Below, piece after piece: positions 13,718 through 25,520 of a DNA stretch of 64,000 nt. The position numbers were made by a program, and so were the translations under genes. Below the pieces are notes generated by a model. It saw nothing but the letters and a program-made list of their open reading frames with translations. It was not told where the DNA came from and made no database searches. How positions within the stretch are numbered: the first letter of the stretch is position 1; each line of letters opens with the position of its first letter. The DNA comes from Fistularia commersonii (Eukaryota > Chordata > Actinopteri > Syngnathiformes > Fistulariidae): NCBI GenBank assembly GCA_037954325.1, contig JBBMNZ010000047.1, positions 630,501-694,500 on the forward strand, written 5' to 3'.

Positions 13718-13893
13718 CATATTTCAACAGCAGAAACCAGCTTGATGAAATTCATTAGTTATTTCCACTCCTAATCAAAAATGCTTCAACTCGGTGAGAT
13801 AAGTCCTTTTTGAATGAATGGCTATATCTTTTGAACCTGTGATGTGATTACACTAAATTTGACATATATTGTGCAGAATATTATTCTAAACAA
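13718..13893 (+). repeat. Representative near-consensus 176-bp monomer (reference for internal positions)
   Basis: This copy is close to the majority sequence and is used here for numbering from CATATTTCAACAG as position 1. Positions 13-24 are normally GCAGAAACCAGC; one variant class turns this into an inverted repeat. Positions 51-60 read CTCCTAATCA or CTCCGAATCA, and the first form supplies the stop codon that ends most chance open frames. CpG sites lie near 65, 74 and 98. Positions 86-102 form the most variable block and define classes: GCACT..GAACG, GCACT..GATCG, GCACT..GCACG, GTACT, GTCCT, GCAAT, GCAGT, GCACG and GCATTAG types. A second variable block lies around 119-140 (forms such as CTGTGATGGG, TTGTGAAGGG, TTGTCGCTGG, CTGTAATGGG). 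The two blocks are usually linked, so a class is recognised by both. Confidence 0.9.
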
Positions 13894-15420
13894 CATATTT
13901 CAACAGCAGAAACCAGCTTGATGAAATTCACCTGTTATTTCCACTCCGAATCAAAAACACTTCAACTCGATGAGATAAGTACTTTTTGAACGAATGGCTA
14001 TATCTTTTGAACCTGTGAAGGGATGACACTGAATTTGACATATATTGTGCAGAATCATGTCCTAAACAACATATTTCAACAGCAGAAACCAGCTTGATGA
14101 AATTCATTAGTTATTGCCACTCGTAATCAAAAACGCTTCAACCCGATAAGATAAGCAGTTTTTGAACGACTGGCTTTATCATTTGAACCTGTGATATGAT
14201 TACAGTAAATTTGACATATATTGTGCAGAATCATGTCATAAACAACATATTTCAACAGCAGAAACCAGCTTGATGAAATTCATTAGTTATTTCCACTCCT
14301 AATCAAAAAAGCTTCAACTCGGTGAGATAAGTCCTTTTTGAATGAATGGCTATATCCTTTGAACCTGTAATTGGATCACACTGACTTTGACATATATTGT
14401 GCAGAATCATATCCTAAAAAACATATTTCAACAGCAGAAACCAGTTTGAGGAAATTCATTAGTTATTTCCACTCCCAATCAAAAAAGACTTCAACTCGGT
14501 CTCATAAGCACGTTTTGAACGAATGGCTATATCTTTTGAACTTGTCGCTGGATTATACTGAATTTGACATATTTTGTGCAGAATCTTGTCCTAAATAACA
14601 CTTTTCAACAGCAGGAACCAGCTTGATGAAATTCATGAGTTATTTGCACTCCTAATCAAAAACGCTTCAACTCGGTCTCATAAGCACTTTTTGAACGGAT
14701 GGCTATATCTTTTGAACCTGTAATGGGCTCACAAGAATTTGACATATATTGTGCAGAATCATGTCCTAAACAACATATTTCAACAGCATAAAAACCAGCT
14801 TGATGAAATTCATTAGTTATTTCCACTCCTAATCAAAAATGCTTCAACTCGGTGAGATAAGTCCTTTTTGAACGAATAGCTATATCCTATGAACTTGTGA
14901 TGGGATCACACTGAATTTGACATATATTGTGCAGAATCATGTTCTAAACAACATATTTCAATTGCAGAAACCAGCTTGATGAAATTCATTGGTTATTTCC
15001 ACTCCTAATCAAAAACGCTTCAACTCGGTGAGATAAGTACTTTTTGAACGAATGGCTATATCTTTTGAATCTGTGAAGGGATTACACTGAATTTGACATA
15101 TATTGTGCAGAATCATGTCATAAACAACATATTTCAACAGCAGAAACCAGCTTTATGATATTCATTAGTTATTTCCACTCCTAATCAAAAACGCTTCAAC
15201 TCGGTGAGATAAGCACTTTTTGCACGAATGGCTATATCCTTTGAACCTGTAATGGGATCACACTGACTTTGACATATTTTGTGCAGAATCATATCCTAAA
15301 AAACATATTTCAACAGCAGAAACCAGCTTGATGAAATTCACTGGTTATTTCCACTCCGAATCAAAAATGCTTGATCTCGGTGAGATAAGCACTTTCTCAA
15401 CGAATAGCTATATCTTTTGA

Positions 15421-15440
15421 ACCTATGACAGCAGAAAGCA
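15421..15440 (+). repeat. Truncated monomer, 61-bp deletion (copy 1)
   Basis: GAACCTATGA is joined directly to CAGCAGAAAGC at 15,428/15,429. Full-length relatives, such as the one at 23,331-23,407, have 61 more bases between these points. Two bases (GA) occur on both sides of the missing segment, so the deletion has short flanking homology. The monomer is about 115 bp long. The identical junction occurs at 18,359 and 19,001, which shows that a truncated unit was copied within the array. Confidence 0.9.
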
Positions 15441-16797
15441 TCTTGATTCTTTCATTCGTTATTTCCACTGCGAATCATAAACGCCTTAACTCGATGACAT
15501 AAGCACTTTTTGATCGAATGGCTATATCTTTTGAACTTGTGTCTGGATTACACTAAATTTGATATATATTGTGCAGAATCACTTCCTAAACAAGATATTT
15601 CAACAGCATAAACCAGCTTGACGAAATCCATCAATTATTTCCACCCCTAATCAAAAACGCTTCAACCCGATAACATAAGCAGTTTTTGAACGAATGGCTA
15701 TATCTTTTGAACCTGTGATGTGATTACACTAAATTTGACATATATTGTGCAGAATATTATCCTAAACAACATATTTCAACAGCAGAAATCAGCCTGATGA
15801 ACTTCACCTGTTATTTCCACTCCGAATCAAAAACGCTTCAACTCGGTGAGATAAATGCTTTTTGAACGAATCGCTATATCTTTTGAACCTATGAAGGGAT
15901 TACACTCAATTTGACATATATTGTGCAGAATCATATCCTAAAAAACATATTTCAAGAGCAGAAACCAGCTTGATGAAATTCACTGGTTATTTCCACTCCG
16001 AATCAAAAACGCTTGAACATGGTGAGACAAGCATTTTTTGAACGAATGGCTATATCTTTTGAACCTATGAAGGGATTACACTGAATTTGACATATGTCGT
16101 GCAGAATCATATCCTAAAAAACACATTTCAAGAGCAGAAACCAGCTTGATGAAATTCACTGGTTATTTCCACTCCTAATCAAAAACGCTTCAACCCGATA
16201 AGATAAGCAGTTTTTGAACGAATGGTTATATCTTTTGAACCTGTGATGTGATTACACTAAATTTGACATATATTGTGCAGAATCATATCCTAAAAAACAT
16301 ATTTCAACAGCAGAAACCAGCTTGATGAAATCCATTTGTTATTTCCACTCCGAATCAAAAACGCTTCAACTCGGTGAGATAAGTACTTTTTGAACAAATG
16401 GCTATATATTTTGAACTTGTGAAGGGATTACACTGAATTTGACATATATTGTCCAGAATCATGTCCTAAACAACAAATTTCAAGAGCAGAAACCAGCTTG
16501 ATGAAATTCATTAGTTATTTCCAATACTAATGAAAAACTCTTCAACTTGGTGAGATAAGCAATTTTTGAACGAATGGCTATATTTTTTGAACCTGTGATG
16601 GGATTTCACTGAATTTGACATATATTGTGCAGAATCATATCCTAAACAACATATTTCAACAGCAGAAACCAGCTTGATGAAATTCATTAGTTATTTCCAC
16701 TCCGAATCAAAAACGCTTCAACTCGGTGTGATAAGCACTTTTTTCACGAATGGCTATATCTTTTGATCTTATCGCTGGATTACACTGAATTTGACAT

Positions 16798-18320
16798 ATA
16801 TTGTGCAGAATCATGTCCTAAACAACATATTTCAACAGCAGAAACCAGCTTGATGAAATTCAAAAGTTATTTCCACTCCTAATTAAAAAGCTTCAACTCG
16901 GTGAGATAAGTACTTTTTGAACGAATGGCTATATCTTTTGAACTTGTGAAGGGATTACACTGAATTTGACATATATTGTCTAGAATCATGTCCTAATCAA
17001 CAAATTTCAACAGCAGAAACCAGCTTGATGAAATTCATTAGTTATTTCCAATACTAATCAAAAACGCTTCAAATTGGTGAGATAAAAAAATTTTGAACGA
17101 ATGGCTATATTTTTTGAACCTGTGATGGGATTTAACTGAATTTGACATATGTTGTGCATAATCTTGTCCTAAACAACATATTTCAACAGCAGAAACCAGT
17201 TTGATGAAATTCATGAGTTATTTCCACTCCGAATCAAAAACGCTTCAACTCGGTGAGATAAGCACTTTTTATCACGGATGGCTATATCTTTTGAACATGT
17301 GAAGGGATCACACTGACTTTGACATATATTGTGCTGAATCATATCCTAAACAACATATTTCAACAGAAGAAACCAGCTTGATGAAATTCATTGATTATTT
17401 TCACTCCGAATCAAAAACGCCTAAACTCGGTGAGATAAGTACTTTTGGAACGACTGGTGATATCTTTTGAACCTATGAAGGGATTACACTGAATTTGACA
17501 TATATTGTGCAGAAACATGTTCTAAACAACATTTTTCAAAAGCAGAAACCAGCTTTATGAAATTCAAAAGTTATTTCCACTCCTAATCAAAAACGCTTCA
17601 ACTCAGTGAGATCAGCACTTTTTGAACAAATGGCTATATCTTTTGAACTTGTGAAGGGATTACACTAAATTTGACATATATTGTGCAGAATCATATCCAA
17701 AAAAAACATATTTCAACAGCAGAAATCAGCTTGATGAAATTCATTAGTTATTTCCAAACCTAAACAAAAACGCTTCAACTCGGTGAGATAAGCATTATTT
17801 GCACGAATGGCTATATCTTTTGATGTTGTCGCTGGATTATGCTGAATTTTAAATATTTTCTGCAGAATCATGTCCTAAACAACATATTTAAACAGCAGAA
17901 ACCAGCTTCATGAAATTCATTAGTTATTTCTACTCCGAATCAAAAACGCTTCAACTCGGTGAGATAAGTACTTTTTGATCGAATGGCAATATCTTTTGAA
18001 CTTGTCGCTGGATTATACTGAATTTGACATATTTTGTGCAGAATCTTGTCCTAAACAACATTTTTAAACAGCAGGAACCAGCTTGATGAAATTCATTAGT
18101 TATTTGCACTCCTAATCAAAAACGCTTCAACTCGGTCTCATAAGCACGTATTGAACGGATGGCTATATCCTTTAGAACCTGTAATGGGCTCACAAGAATT
18201 TGACATATATTGTGCAGAATCATGTCCTAAACAACATATTTCAACAGCAGAAACCAGCTTGATGAAATTCAATAGTTATTTCCGCTCCTAATCAAAAACT
18301 CTTCAACTTGGTGAGATAAG
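16798..18320 (+). repeat. Long duplicated series, first copy (partner 20,198-22,067)
   Basis: Shared private variants in the same order include TAAAAAGCTTC, ATTGTCTAGAATC, GATAAAAAAATTTTG, CTTTTTATCACG, AACGCCTAAACTCGG, the ATCATATCC string with a long A run, and TTTTAAATATTTTCTGCAG. At GATAAAAAAATTTTG the lag is 3,398 bp, equal to 20 x 176 minus the two 61-bp deletions lying between. Further right, at TCATATCCAAA, the lag is 3,749 bp, so the second copy holds two extra monomers. The order is otherwise kept to about 18,320. Confidence 0.8.
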
Positions 18321-18350
18321 TACTTTTTGAACGAATGGCTATATCTTTTG

Positions 18351-18370
18351 AACCTATGACAGCAGAAAGA
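18351..18370 (+). repeat. Truncated monomer, 61-bp deletion (copy 2)
   Basis: Same junction as at 15,428. The distance between the two junctions is 2,931 bp, exactly 17 x 176 minus 61. Downstream the variant reads AGATTCTTGATTC where copy 1 has AGCATCTTGATTC, a change shared with copy 3 at 19,001. Copies 2 and 3 are therefore closest to each other. Confidence 0.9.
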
Positions 18371-18930
18371 TTCTTGATTCTTTCATTAGTTATTTCCACT
18401 GCGAATCATAAACGCTTCACCTCGATGACATAAGCACTTTTTGATCGAATGGCTATATCTTTTGAACTTGTGTGTGGAATACACTGAATATGATATATAT
18501 TGTGCATAATCACTTCCTAAACAACATACTTCAACAGCAGAAACCAGCTTGACGAAATCCACCAATTATTTCCACTCCTAATCAAAAACGCTTCAACCCG
18601 ATAAGATAAGCAGTTTTTGAACGAATGGCTGTATCTTTTGAACCTGTGATGTGATTACACTAAATTTGACATATATTGTGCAGAATATTATTCTAAACAA
18701 CATATTTCAACAGCAGAAACCAGCTTGATGAAATTCACCTGTTATTTCCACTCCGAATCAAAAACACTTCAACTCGATGAGATAAGTACTTTTTGAACGA
18801 ATGGCTATATCTTTTGAACCTGTGAAGGGATTACACTGAATTTGACATATATTGTGCAGAATCATGTCCTAAACAACATATTTTAACAGCAGAAACCAGC
18901 TTGATGAAATTCACTGGTTATTTCCACTCC

Positions 18931-18960
18931 GAATCAAAATTTTTTTATTTCAGTGAGATA
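18931..18960 (+). repeat. Clustered replacement with T-rich sequence inside one monomer
   Basis: Where other monomers read ACGCTTCAACTCG between ATCAAAA and GTGAG, this copy has a T-rich string (T run 18,940-18,946, then ATTTCA) of the same length. The monomer around it is normal. Many adjacent changes in one copy without a length change point to a single patch event or a local sequence error, and not to gradual drift. Confidence 0.75.
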
Positions 18961-18992
18961 AGCACTTTCTGAACGAATGGCTATATCTTTTG

Positions 18993-19012
18993 AACCTATG
19001 ACAGCAGAAAGA
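18993..19012 (+). repeat. Truncated monomer, 61-bp deletion (copy 3)
   Basis: Same 61-bp deletion junction (19,001/19,002), 642 bp after copy 2. This is four monomers less 61 bp, with one further base lost. It lies in the second copy of the tandem duplication 18,351-19,552 and shares AGATTCTTGATTC with copy 2. Confidence 0.9.
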
Positions 19013-20197
19013 TTCTTGATTCTTTCATTAGTTATTTCCACTGCGAATCATAAACGCTTCAACTCGATGACATAAGCACTTTTTGATCGAATGGCTATAT
19101 CTTTTGAACTTGTGTCTGGAACACACTGAATATGATATATATTGTGCATAATCACTTCCTAAACAACGTATTTCAACAGCAGAAACCAGCTTGACAAAAT
19201 CCACCAATTATTTCCACTCCTAATCAAAAACGCTTCAACCCGATAAGATAAGCAGTTTTTGAACGAATGGCTGTATCTTTTGAACCTGTGATGTGATTAC
19301 ACTAAATTTGACATATATTGTGCAGAATATTATTCTAAACACCATATTACAACAGCAGAAACCAGCTTGATGAAATTCACCTGTTATTTCCACTCCGAAT
19401 CAAAAACACTTCAACTCGGTGAGATAAGTACTTTTTGAACGAATGGCTATATCTTTTGAACCTGTGACGGGATTACACTGAATTTGACATATATTGTGCA
19501 GAATCATGTCCTAAACAACATATTTCAACAGCAGAAACCAGCTTGATGAAATTCATTAGTTATTTCCACTCCTAATCAGAAACGTCTCAACTCGGTGAGT
19601 TAAGCACTTTTTGAACGAATGGCTATATCTTTTGGACTTTTGATGGGATATCTCTGAAAATGACATATGTTGTGCAGAATCTTGACCTAAACAACATATT
19701 TCAACAGTAGAAATCTACTTGATGAAATTCATTAGTTATTGCCACTCCTAATCAAAATTGCTTCAACTCGGTGAGATAAGCACTTTTTGCAAGAATGGCT
19801 ATATCTTTCGATCTTGTCGCTGGATTACACTGAATTTGACATGTGTTGTGCAGAATCATGTCCTAAACAACATATTTCAACAGCAGAAACCAGCTTGATT
19901 AAATCAATTAGTTATATCAACACCTAATCAAAAACGCTTCAACCCGATAAGATAAGCAGTTTTTGAACGAATGGCTATATCTTTTGAACCTGTTATGTGA
20001 TTACACTGAATTTGACATTTATTGTGCAGAATCATAAACTAAAAAACATATTTCAACAGCGGAAACCAGCTTGATGAAATTCACCCGTTATTTCCAATCC
20101 GAATCGAAAACGCTTGAACCCGGTATGATAAGTACTTTTTGAACGAATGGCTATATCTTTTGAACTTTTGAAGGGATTACACTGAATTTGACATGTA

Positions 20198-22067
20198 TTG
20201 TGCAGAATCATGTCCTAAACAACATATTTCAAAAGCAGAAACCAGCTTGATGAATTTCAAAAGTTTTTTCCTCTCCTAATCAAAAAGCTTCAACTCGGTG
20301 AGATAAGTACTTTTTGAACGAAATGGCTATATCTTTTGAACTTGTGAAGGGATTACACTGAATTTGACCTATATTGTCTAGAATCATGTCCTAAACAACA
20401 AATGTCAACAGCAGAAACCAGCTTGATGAAATTAATTAGTTATTTCCAATACTAATCAAAAACTCTTCAACTTGGTGGGATAAAAAAATTTTGAACGAAT
20501 GGCTATATTTTTTGAACCTGTGTTGGGATTTCACTGAATTTGACATATGTTGTGCAGAATCTTGTCCTAAACAACATATTTCAACAGCAGAAACCAGTTT
20601 GATGAAATTCATGAGTTATTTCCACTCCGAATCAAAAACGCTTCAACTCGGTGAGATAAGCACTTTTTATCACGAATGGCTATATCTTTTGAACATGTGA
20701 AGGGATCACACTGACTTTGACATATATTGTGCAGAATCATATCCTAAACAACATATTTCAACAGCAGAAACCAGCTTGATGAAATTCATTGGTTATTTTC
20801 ACTCCGAATCAAAAACGCCTAAACTCGGTGAGATAAGTACTTTTGGAACGACTGGTGATATCTTTTGAACCTATGAAGGGATTACACTGAATTTGACATA
20901 TATTGTGCAGAAACATGTTCTAAACAACATTTTTCAACAGCAGAAACAAGCTTGATGAAATTCAAAAGTTATTTCCACTCCTAATCAAAAACGCTTCAAC
21001 TCGGTGAGATAAGCACTTTTTGAACAAATGGCTTTATCTTTTGAACTTGTGAAGGGATTACACTGAATTTGACATATATTGTGCAGAGTCATGTCCTAAA
21101 CAACATATTTCAACAGCAGAAACCAGCTTGATGAAATTCATTAGTTATTTCCACTCCTAATCAAAAACGCTTCAACTCGGTGAGATAAGTTCTTTTGGAA
21201 CGACTGGCAATATCTTTTGAACCTATGAAGGGATTACACTGAATTGACATATTTTGTGCAGAATCATGTCCTAAACAACATATTTCAACAGCAGAAACCA
21301 GCTTGATGAAATTCATTAGTTATTTCCACTACTAATTAAAAACGCTTCAATTCGGTGAGATAAGTACTTTTTGAAAGAATGGCTATATCTTTTGAACCTG
21401 TAATGGGATTATACTGAATTTGACATATATTGTGCAGAATCATATCCAAAAAAAACATATTTCAACAGCAGAAACCAGCTTGATGAAATTCATTAGTTAT
21501 TTCCACTCCTAAACAAAAACGCTTCAACTCGGTGAGATAAGCATTATTTGCACGAATGGCTATATCTTTTGATCTTGTCGCTGGATTAAGCTGAATTTTA
21601 AATATTTTCTGCAGAATCATGTCCTAAACAACATATTTAAACAGCAGAAACTAGCTTCATGAAATTATTAGTTATTTCTAGTCCGAATCAAGAACGCTTC
21701 AACTCGGTGAGATAAGCACTTTTTGATCGAATGGCAATATCTTTTGAACTTGTCGCTGGATTATACTGAATTTGACATATTTTGTGCAGAATCTTGTCCT
21801 AAACAACATTTTTCAACAGCAGGAACCAGCTTGATGAAATTCATTAGTTATTTGCACTCCTAATCAAAAATGCTTCAACTCGGTCTCATAAGCACTTTTA
21901 GAACGGATGGCTATATCCTTTGAACCTGTAATGGGCTCACAAGAATTTGACATATATTGTGCAGAATCATGTCCTAAACAACATATTTCAACAGCAGAAA
22001 CCAGCTTGATGAAATTCAATAGTTATTTCCGCTCCTAATCAAAAACTCTTCAACTTTGTGAGATAAG
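20198..22067 (+). repeat. Long duplicated series, second copy with two extra monomers (partner 16,798-18,320)
   Basis: Second copy of the 16,798-18,320 series. The lag jumps from about 3,398 to about 3,749 bp within it because two monomers around 21,080-21,430 are present here and absent from the first copy. A whole-monomer length change without loss of phase is the expected product of unequal exchange between misaligned repeats. Confidence 0.8.
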
Positions 22068-24028
22068 CAATTTTTGAACGAATGGCTATATCTTTTGAAC
22101 CTGTGATGGGATTTCACTGAATTTGACATATATTGTGCAGAATCTTGTCGTAAACAACATATTTCAACAGCAGAAACCAGCTTGATGAAATTCAAAAGTT
22201 ATTTCCACTCCTAATCAAAAACGCTTAAACTCGGTGAGATAAGCACTTTTTGATCGAATGGCTATATCTTTTGAACTTGTCACTGGTTTATACTGAATTT
22301 GACATATTTTGTGCAGAATCTTGTCCGAAACAACATATTTCAACAGCGGGAACCAGCTTGATGAAATTCATTAGTTATATCCACTCCTAATCAGAAACAC
22401 TTTAACTCGGTCTCATGAGCACATTTTGAAAGAATGTCTATGTTCTTTGAACCTGTAATGGGCTCACAAGAATTTGATATATATTGTGCAGAATCATGTC
22501 CTAAACAACATATTTCAACAGCAGAAACCAGCTTGATGAAATTCATTAGTTATTTCCACTACTAATTAAAAACGCTTCAATTCGGTGAGATAAGTACTTT
22601 TTGAAAGAATGGCTATATCTTTTGAACCTGTAATGGGATTATACTGAATTTGACATATATTGTGCAGAATCATATCCTAAAAACATATTTCAACAGCAGA
22701 AACCAGCTTGATGAAATTCATTGGTTATTTCCACTCCGAATCAAAAACGCTTCATTTCGGTGAGATAAGTACTTTTGGAACGAATGGCGATATCTTTTGA
22801 ACCTATGAAGGGATTACACTGAATTTGACATATATTGTGCAGAATCATATCCTAAACAACATATTTCAACAGCAGAAACCAGATTGATGAAATTCAAAAG
22901 TTATTTCCACTCCTAATCGAAAACGCTTCAACTCGGTGAGATAAGTACTTTTTGAACGAATGGCTATATCCTTTGAACCTGTGAAGGGATTACACTGAAT
23001 TTGACATATATTGTGCAGAATCATGTCATAAACAACATATTTCAACAGCAGAAACCAGCTTGATGATATTTATTAGTTATTTCCACTCCTAATCAAAAAC
23101 GCTTCAACTTGGTAAGATAAGTCCTTTTTTAATGAATGGCTATATCCTTTGAACCTGTAATGGGATCACACTGACTTTGACATATATTGTGCAGAATCAT
23201 ATCCTAAACAACATATTTCAACAGCAGAAACCAGCTTGATGAAATTCACTGGTTATTTCCACTCCGAATCAAAAACGCTTGAACTCGGTGAGATAAGCAC
23301 TTTTTGAACGAATGGCTATATCTTTTGAACCTATGAAGGGATTACACTGAAGTTGACATATATTGTGCAGAATCATGTCCTGAACAACATATTTAGACAG
23401 CAGAAAGCATCTTGATTCTTTCATTAGTTATTTCCACTGCGAATCATAAACGCTTCAACTTGATGACATAAGCAGTTTTCGATCGAATGGCTATATCTTT
23501 TGAACTTGTGTCTGGATTACACTAAATTTGATATATATTGTGCAGAATCACTTCCTAAACAACATATTTCAACAGCAGAAACCAGCTTGACGAAATCCAT
23601 CAATTATTTCCACTCCTAATCAAAAACGCTTCAACCCGATAAGATAAGCAGTTTTTGAACGAATGGCTATATCTTTTGAACCTGTGATGTGATTACACTA
23701 AATTTGACATATATTGTGCAGAATCATATCCTAAACAACATATTTCAACAGCAGAAACAAGCTTGATGAAATTCACCTGTTATTTCCAATCCGAATCAAA
23801 AACACTTCAACTCGGTGAGATAAGTACTTTTTGATCGAATGGCTAAATCTTTTGAACCTGTGAAGGGATTACACTGAATTTGACATATATTGCGCAGAAT
23901 CATGTCCTAAACAACATATTTCAACACCAGAAACCAGCTTGATAAAATTCATTAGTTATTTCAACTCCTAATCAAAAACGCTTCAACTCGGTGAGATAAG
24001 TCCTTTTTGAACGAATGGCTATATCCTA

Positions 24029-25520
24029 TGAACCTGTAATGGGATCACACTGACTTTGACATATATTGTGCAGAATCATATCCTAAACAACATATTTCAA
24101 CAGCAGAAACCAGATTGATGAAATTCATAAGTTATTTACACTCCAAATCAAAAACGCTTCAAATCGGTAAGATAAGTACTTTTTGAACGAATGGCTATAT
24201 CTTTTGAACATGTGAAGGGATCACACTGATTTTGACATATATTGTGCAGAATCATATCCTAAACAACATATTTCAACAGCAGAAACCAGCTTGATGAAAT
24301 TCATTAGTTATTTCCACTCCTAATCAAAAACGCTTCAACTTGGTGAAATAAGCACTTTTTGAACGAATGGCTATATCTTTTGAACTTGTGAAGGGATTAC
24401 ACTGAATTTGACATATATTATGCAGAATCATGTCCTGAACAACATATTTCAACAGTAGAAATCTACTTGATGAAATTCATTAGTTATTGCCACTCCTAAT
24501 CAAAATTGCTTCAACTCGGTGAGATAAGCACTTTTTGATCGAATGGCTATATCTTTTGAACTTGTCACTGGTTTATACTGAATTTGACATATTTTGTGCA
24601 GAATCTTGTCCGAAACAACATATTTCAACAGCGGGAACCAGCTTGATGAAATTCATTAGTTATATCCACTCCTAATCAGAAACACTTTAACTCGGTCTCA
24701 TGAGCACATTTTGAAAGAATGTCTATATTCTTTGAACCTGTAATGGGATCACAAGAATTTGATATATATTGTGCAGAATCATGTCCTAAACAACATATTT
24801 CAACAGCAGAAACCAGCTTGATGAAATTCATTAGTTATTTCCAACTACTAATTAAAAACGCTTCAATTCGGTGAGATAAGTACTTTTTGAAAGAATGGCT
24901 ATATCTTTTGAACCTGTAATGGGATTATACTGAATTTGACATATATTGTGCAGAATCATATCCTAAAAACATATTTCAACAGCAGAAACCAGCTTGATGA
25001 AATTCATTGGTTATTTCCACTCCGAATCAAAAACGCTTCATCTCGGTGAGATAAGTACTTTTGGAAAGAATGGCGATATCTTTTGAACCTATGAAGGGAT
25101 TACACTGAATTTGACATATATTGTGCAGAATCATATCCTAAACAACATATTTCAACAGCAGAAACCAGATTGATGAAATTCAAAAGTTATTTCCACTCCT
25201 TATCAAAAACGCTTCAACTCGGTGAGATAAGTACTTTTTGAACGAATGGCTATATCCTTTGAACCTGTGAAGGGATTACACTGAATTTGACATATATTGT
25301 GCAGAATCATGTCATAAACAACATATTTCAACAGCAGAAACCAGCTTGATGATATTCATTAGTTATTTCCACTCCTAATCAAAAACGCTTCAACTTGGTA
25401 AGATAAGTCCTTTTTTAATGAATGGCTATATCCTTTGAACCTGTAATGGGATCACACTGACTTTGACATATATTGTGCAGAATCATATCCTAAACAACAT
25501 ATTTCAACAGCAGAAACCAG
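24029..25520 (+). repeat. Eight-monomer higher-order unit, first tandem copy
   Basis: From GAACCTGTAATGGGATCACA at 24,029 the sequence matches 25,436 onward at a lag of 1,407 bp (8 monomers minus 1), falling to 1,406 after CCAACTACTAATTA here against CCACTACTAATTA in the partner. The match runs to 25,520, beyond one full unit. I saw only scattered single-base differences, such as GGGATCACAAG against GGGCTCACAAG. A related partial copy lies at about 22,240-23,215. Confidence 0.85.

Larger units (their letters stand above)
11962..16797 (+). repeat. Mixed segment with a two-monomer duplication and one truncated monomer
   Basis: About 27 monomers of mixed classes. A stretch near 12,950-13,265, marked by ACACTCAATTTGAC, CATATTTCAAGAGCAG and AAACGCTTGAACACGG, recurs near 15,884-16,195 at a lag of about 2,933 bp (17 monomers less the 61-bp deletion at 15,428, within 2 bp). 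A GCATCTTGATTCTTTCATT monomer lies at 12,505. The segment includes one CENP-B-box-like variant at 14,508-14,524. I see nothing that is not satellite. Confidence 0.75.
18351..19552 (+). repeat. Tandem duplication of a roughly 642-bp unit containing a truncated monomer
   Basis: Copy 1 is 18,351-18,910 and copy 2 is 18,993-19,552. Both run through the truncated monomer, a GTGTGTGGA/GTGTCTGGA monomer, a CCGATAAGATAAGCAG monomer with GGCTGTATC, and a GAATATTATTCTAAAC monomer. They separate where copy 1 reads TTCACTGGTTATTTCC and copy 2 reads TTCATTAGTTATTTCC. Scattered differences (for example AACACCATATTAC against AACAACATATTTC) show some age. Confidence 0.8.

Noticed and set aside
13801..13840. 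RNA polymerase III signals (GGTTCAAAAG on the minus strand resembling a B box, T runs as terminators)
   Set aside because: The B-box match is partial and no A box lies at a suitable distance. Runs of five T are simply part of an A+T-rich monomer.
19707..19718. GTAGA/TCTAC stem resembling the hairpin of Cas12a-type CRISPR repeats
   Set aside because: The 5-bp stem has a 2-base loop, sits inside a 176-bp satellite monomer and is not followed by spacers. The resemblance is accidental.
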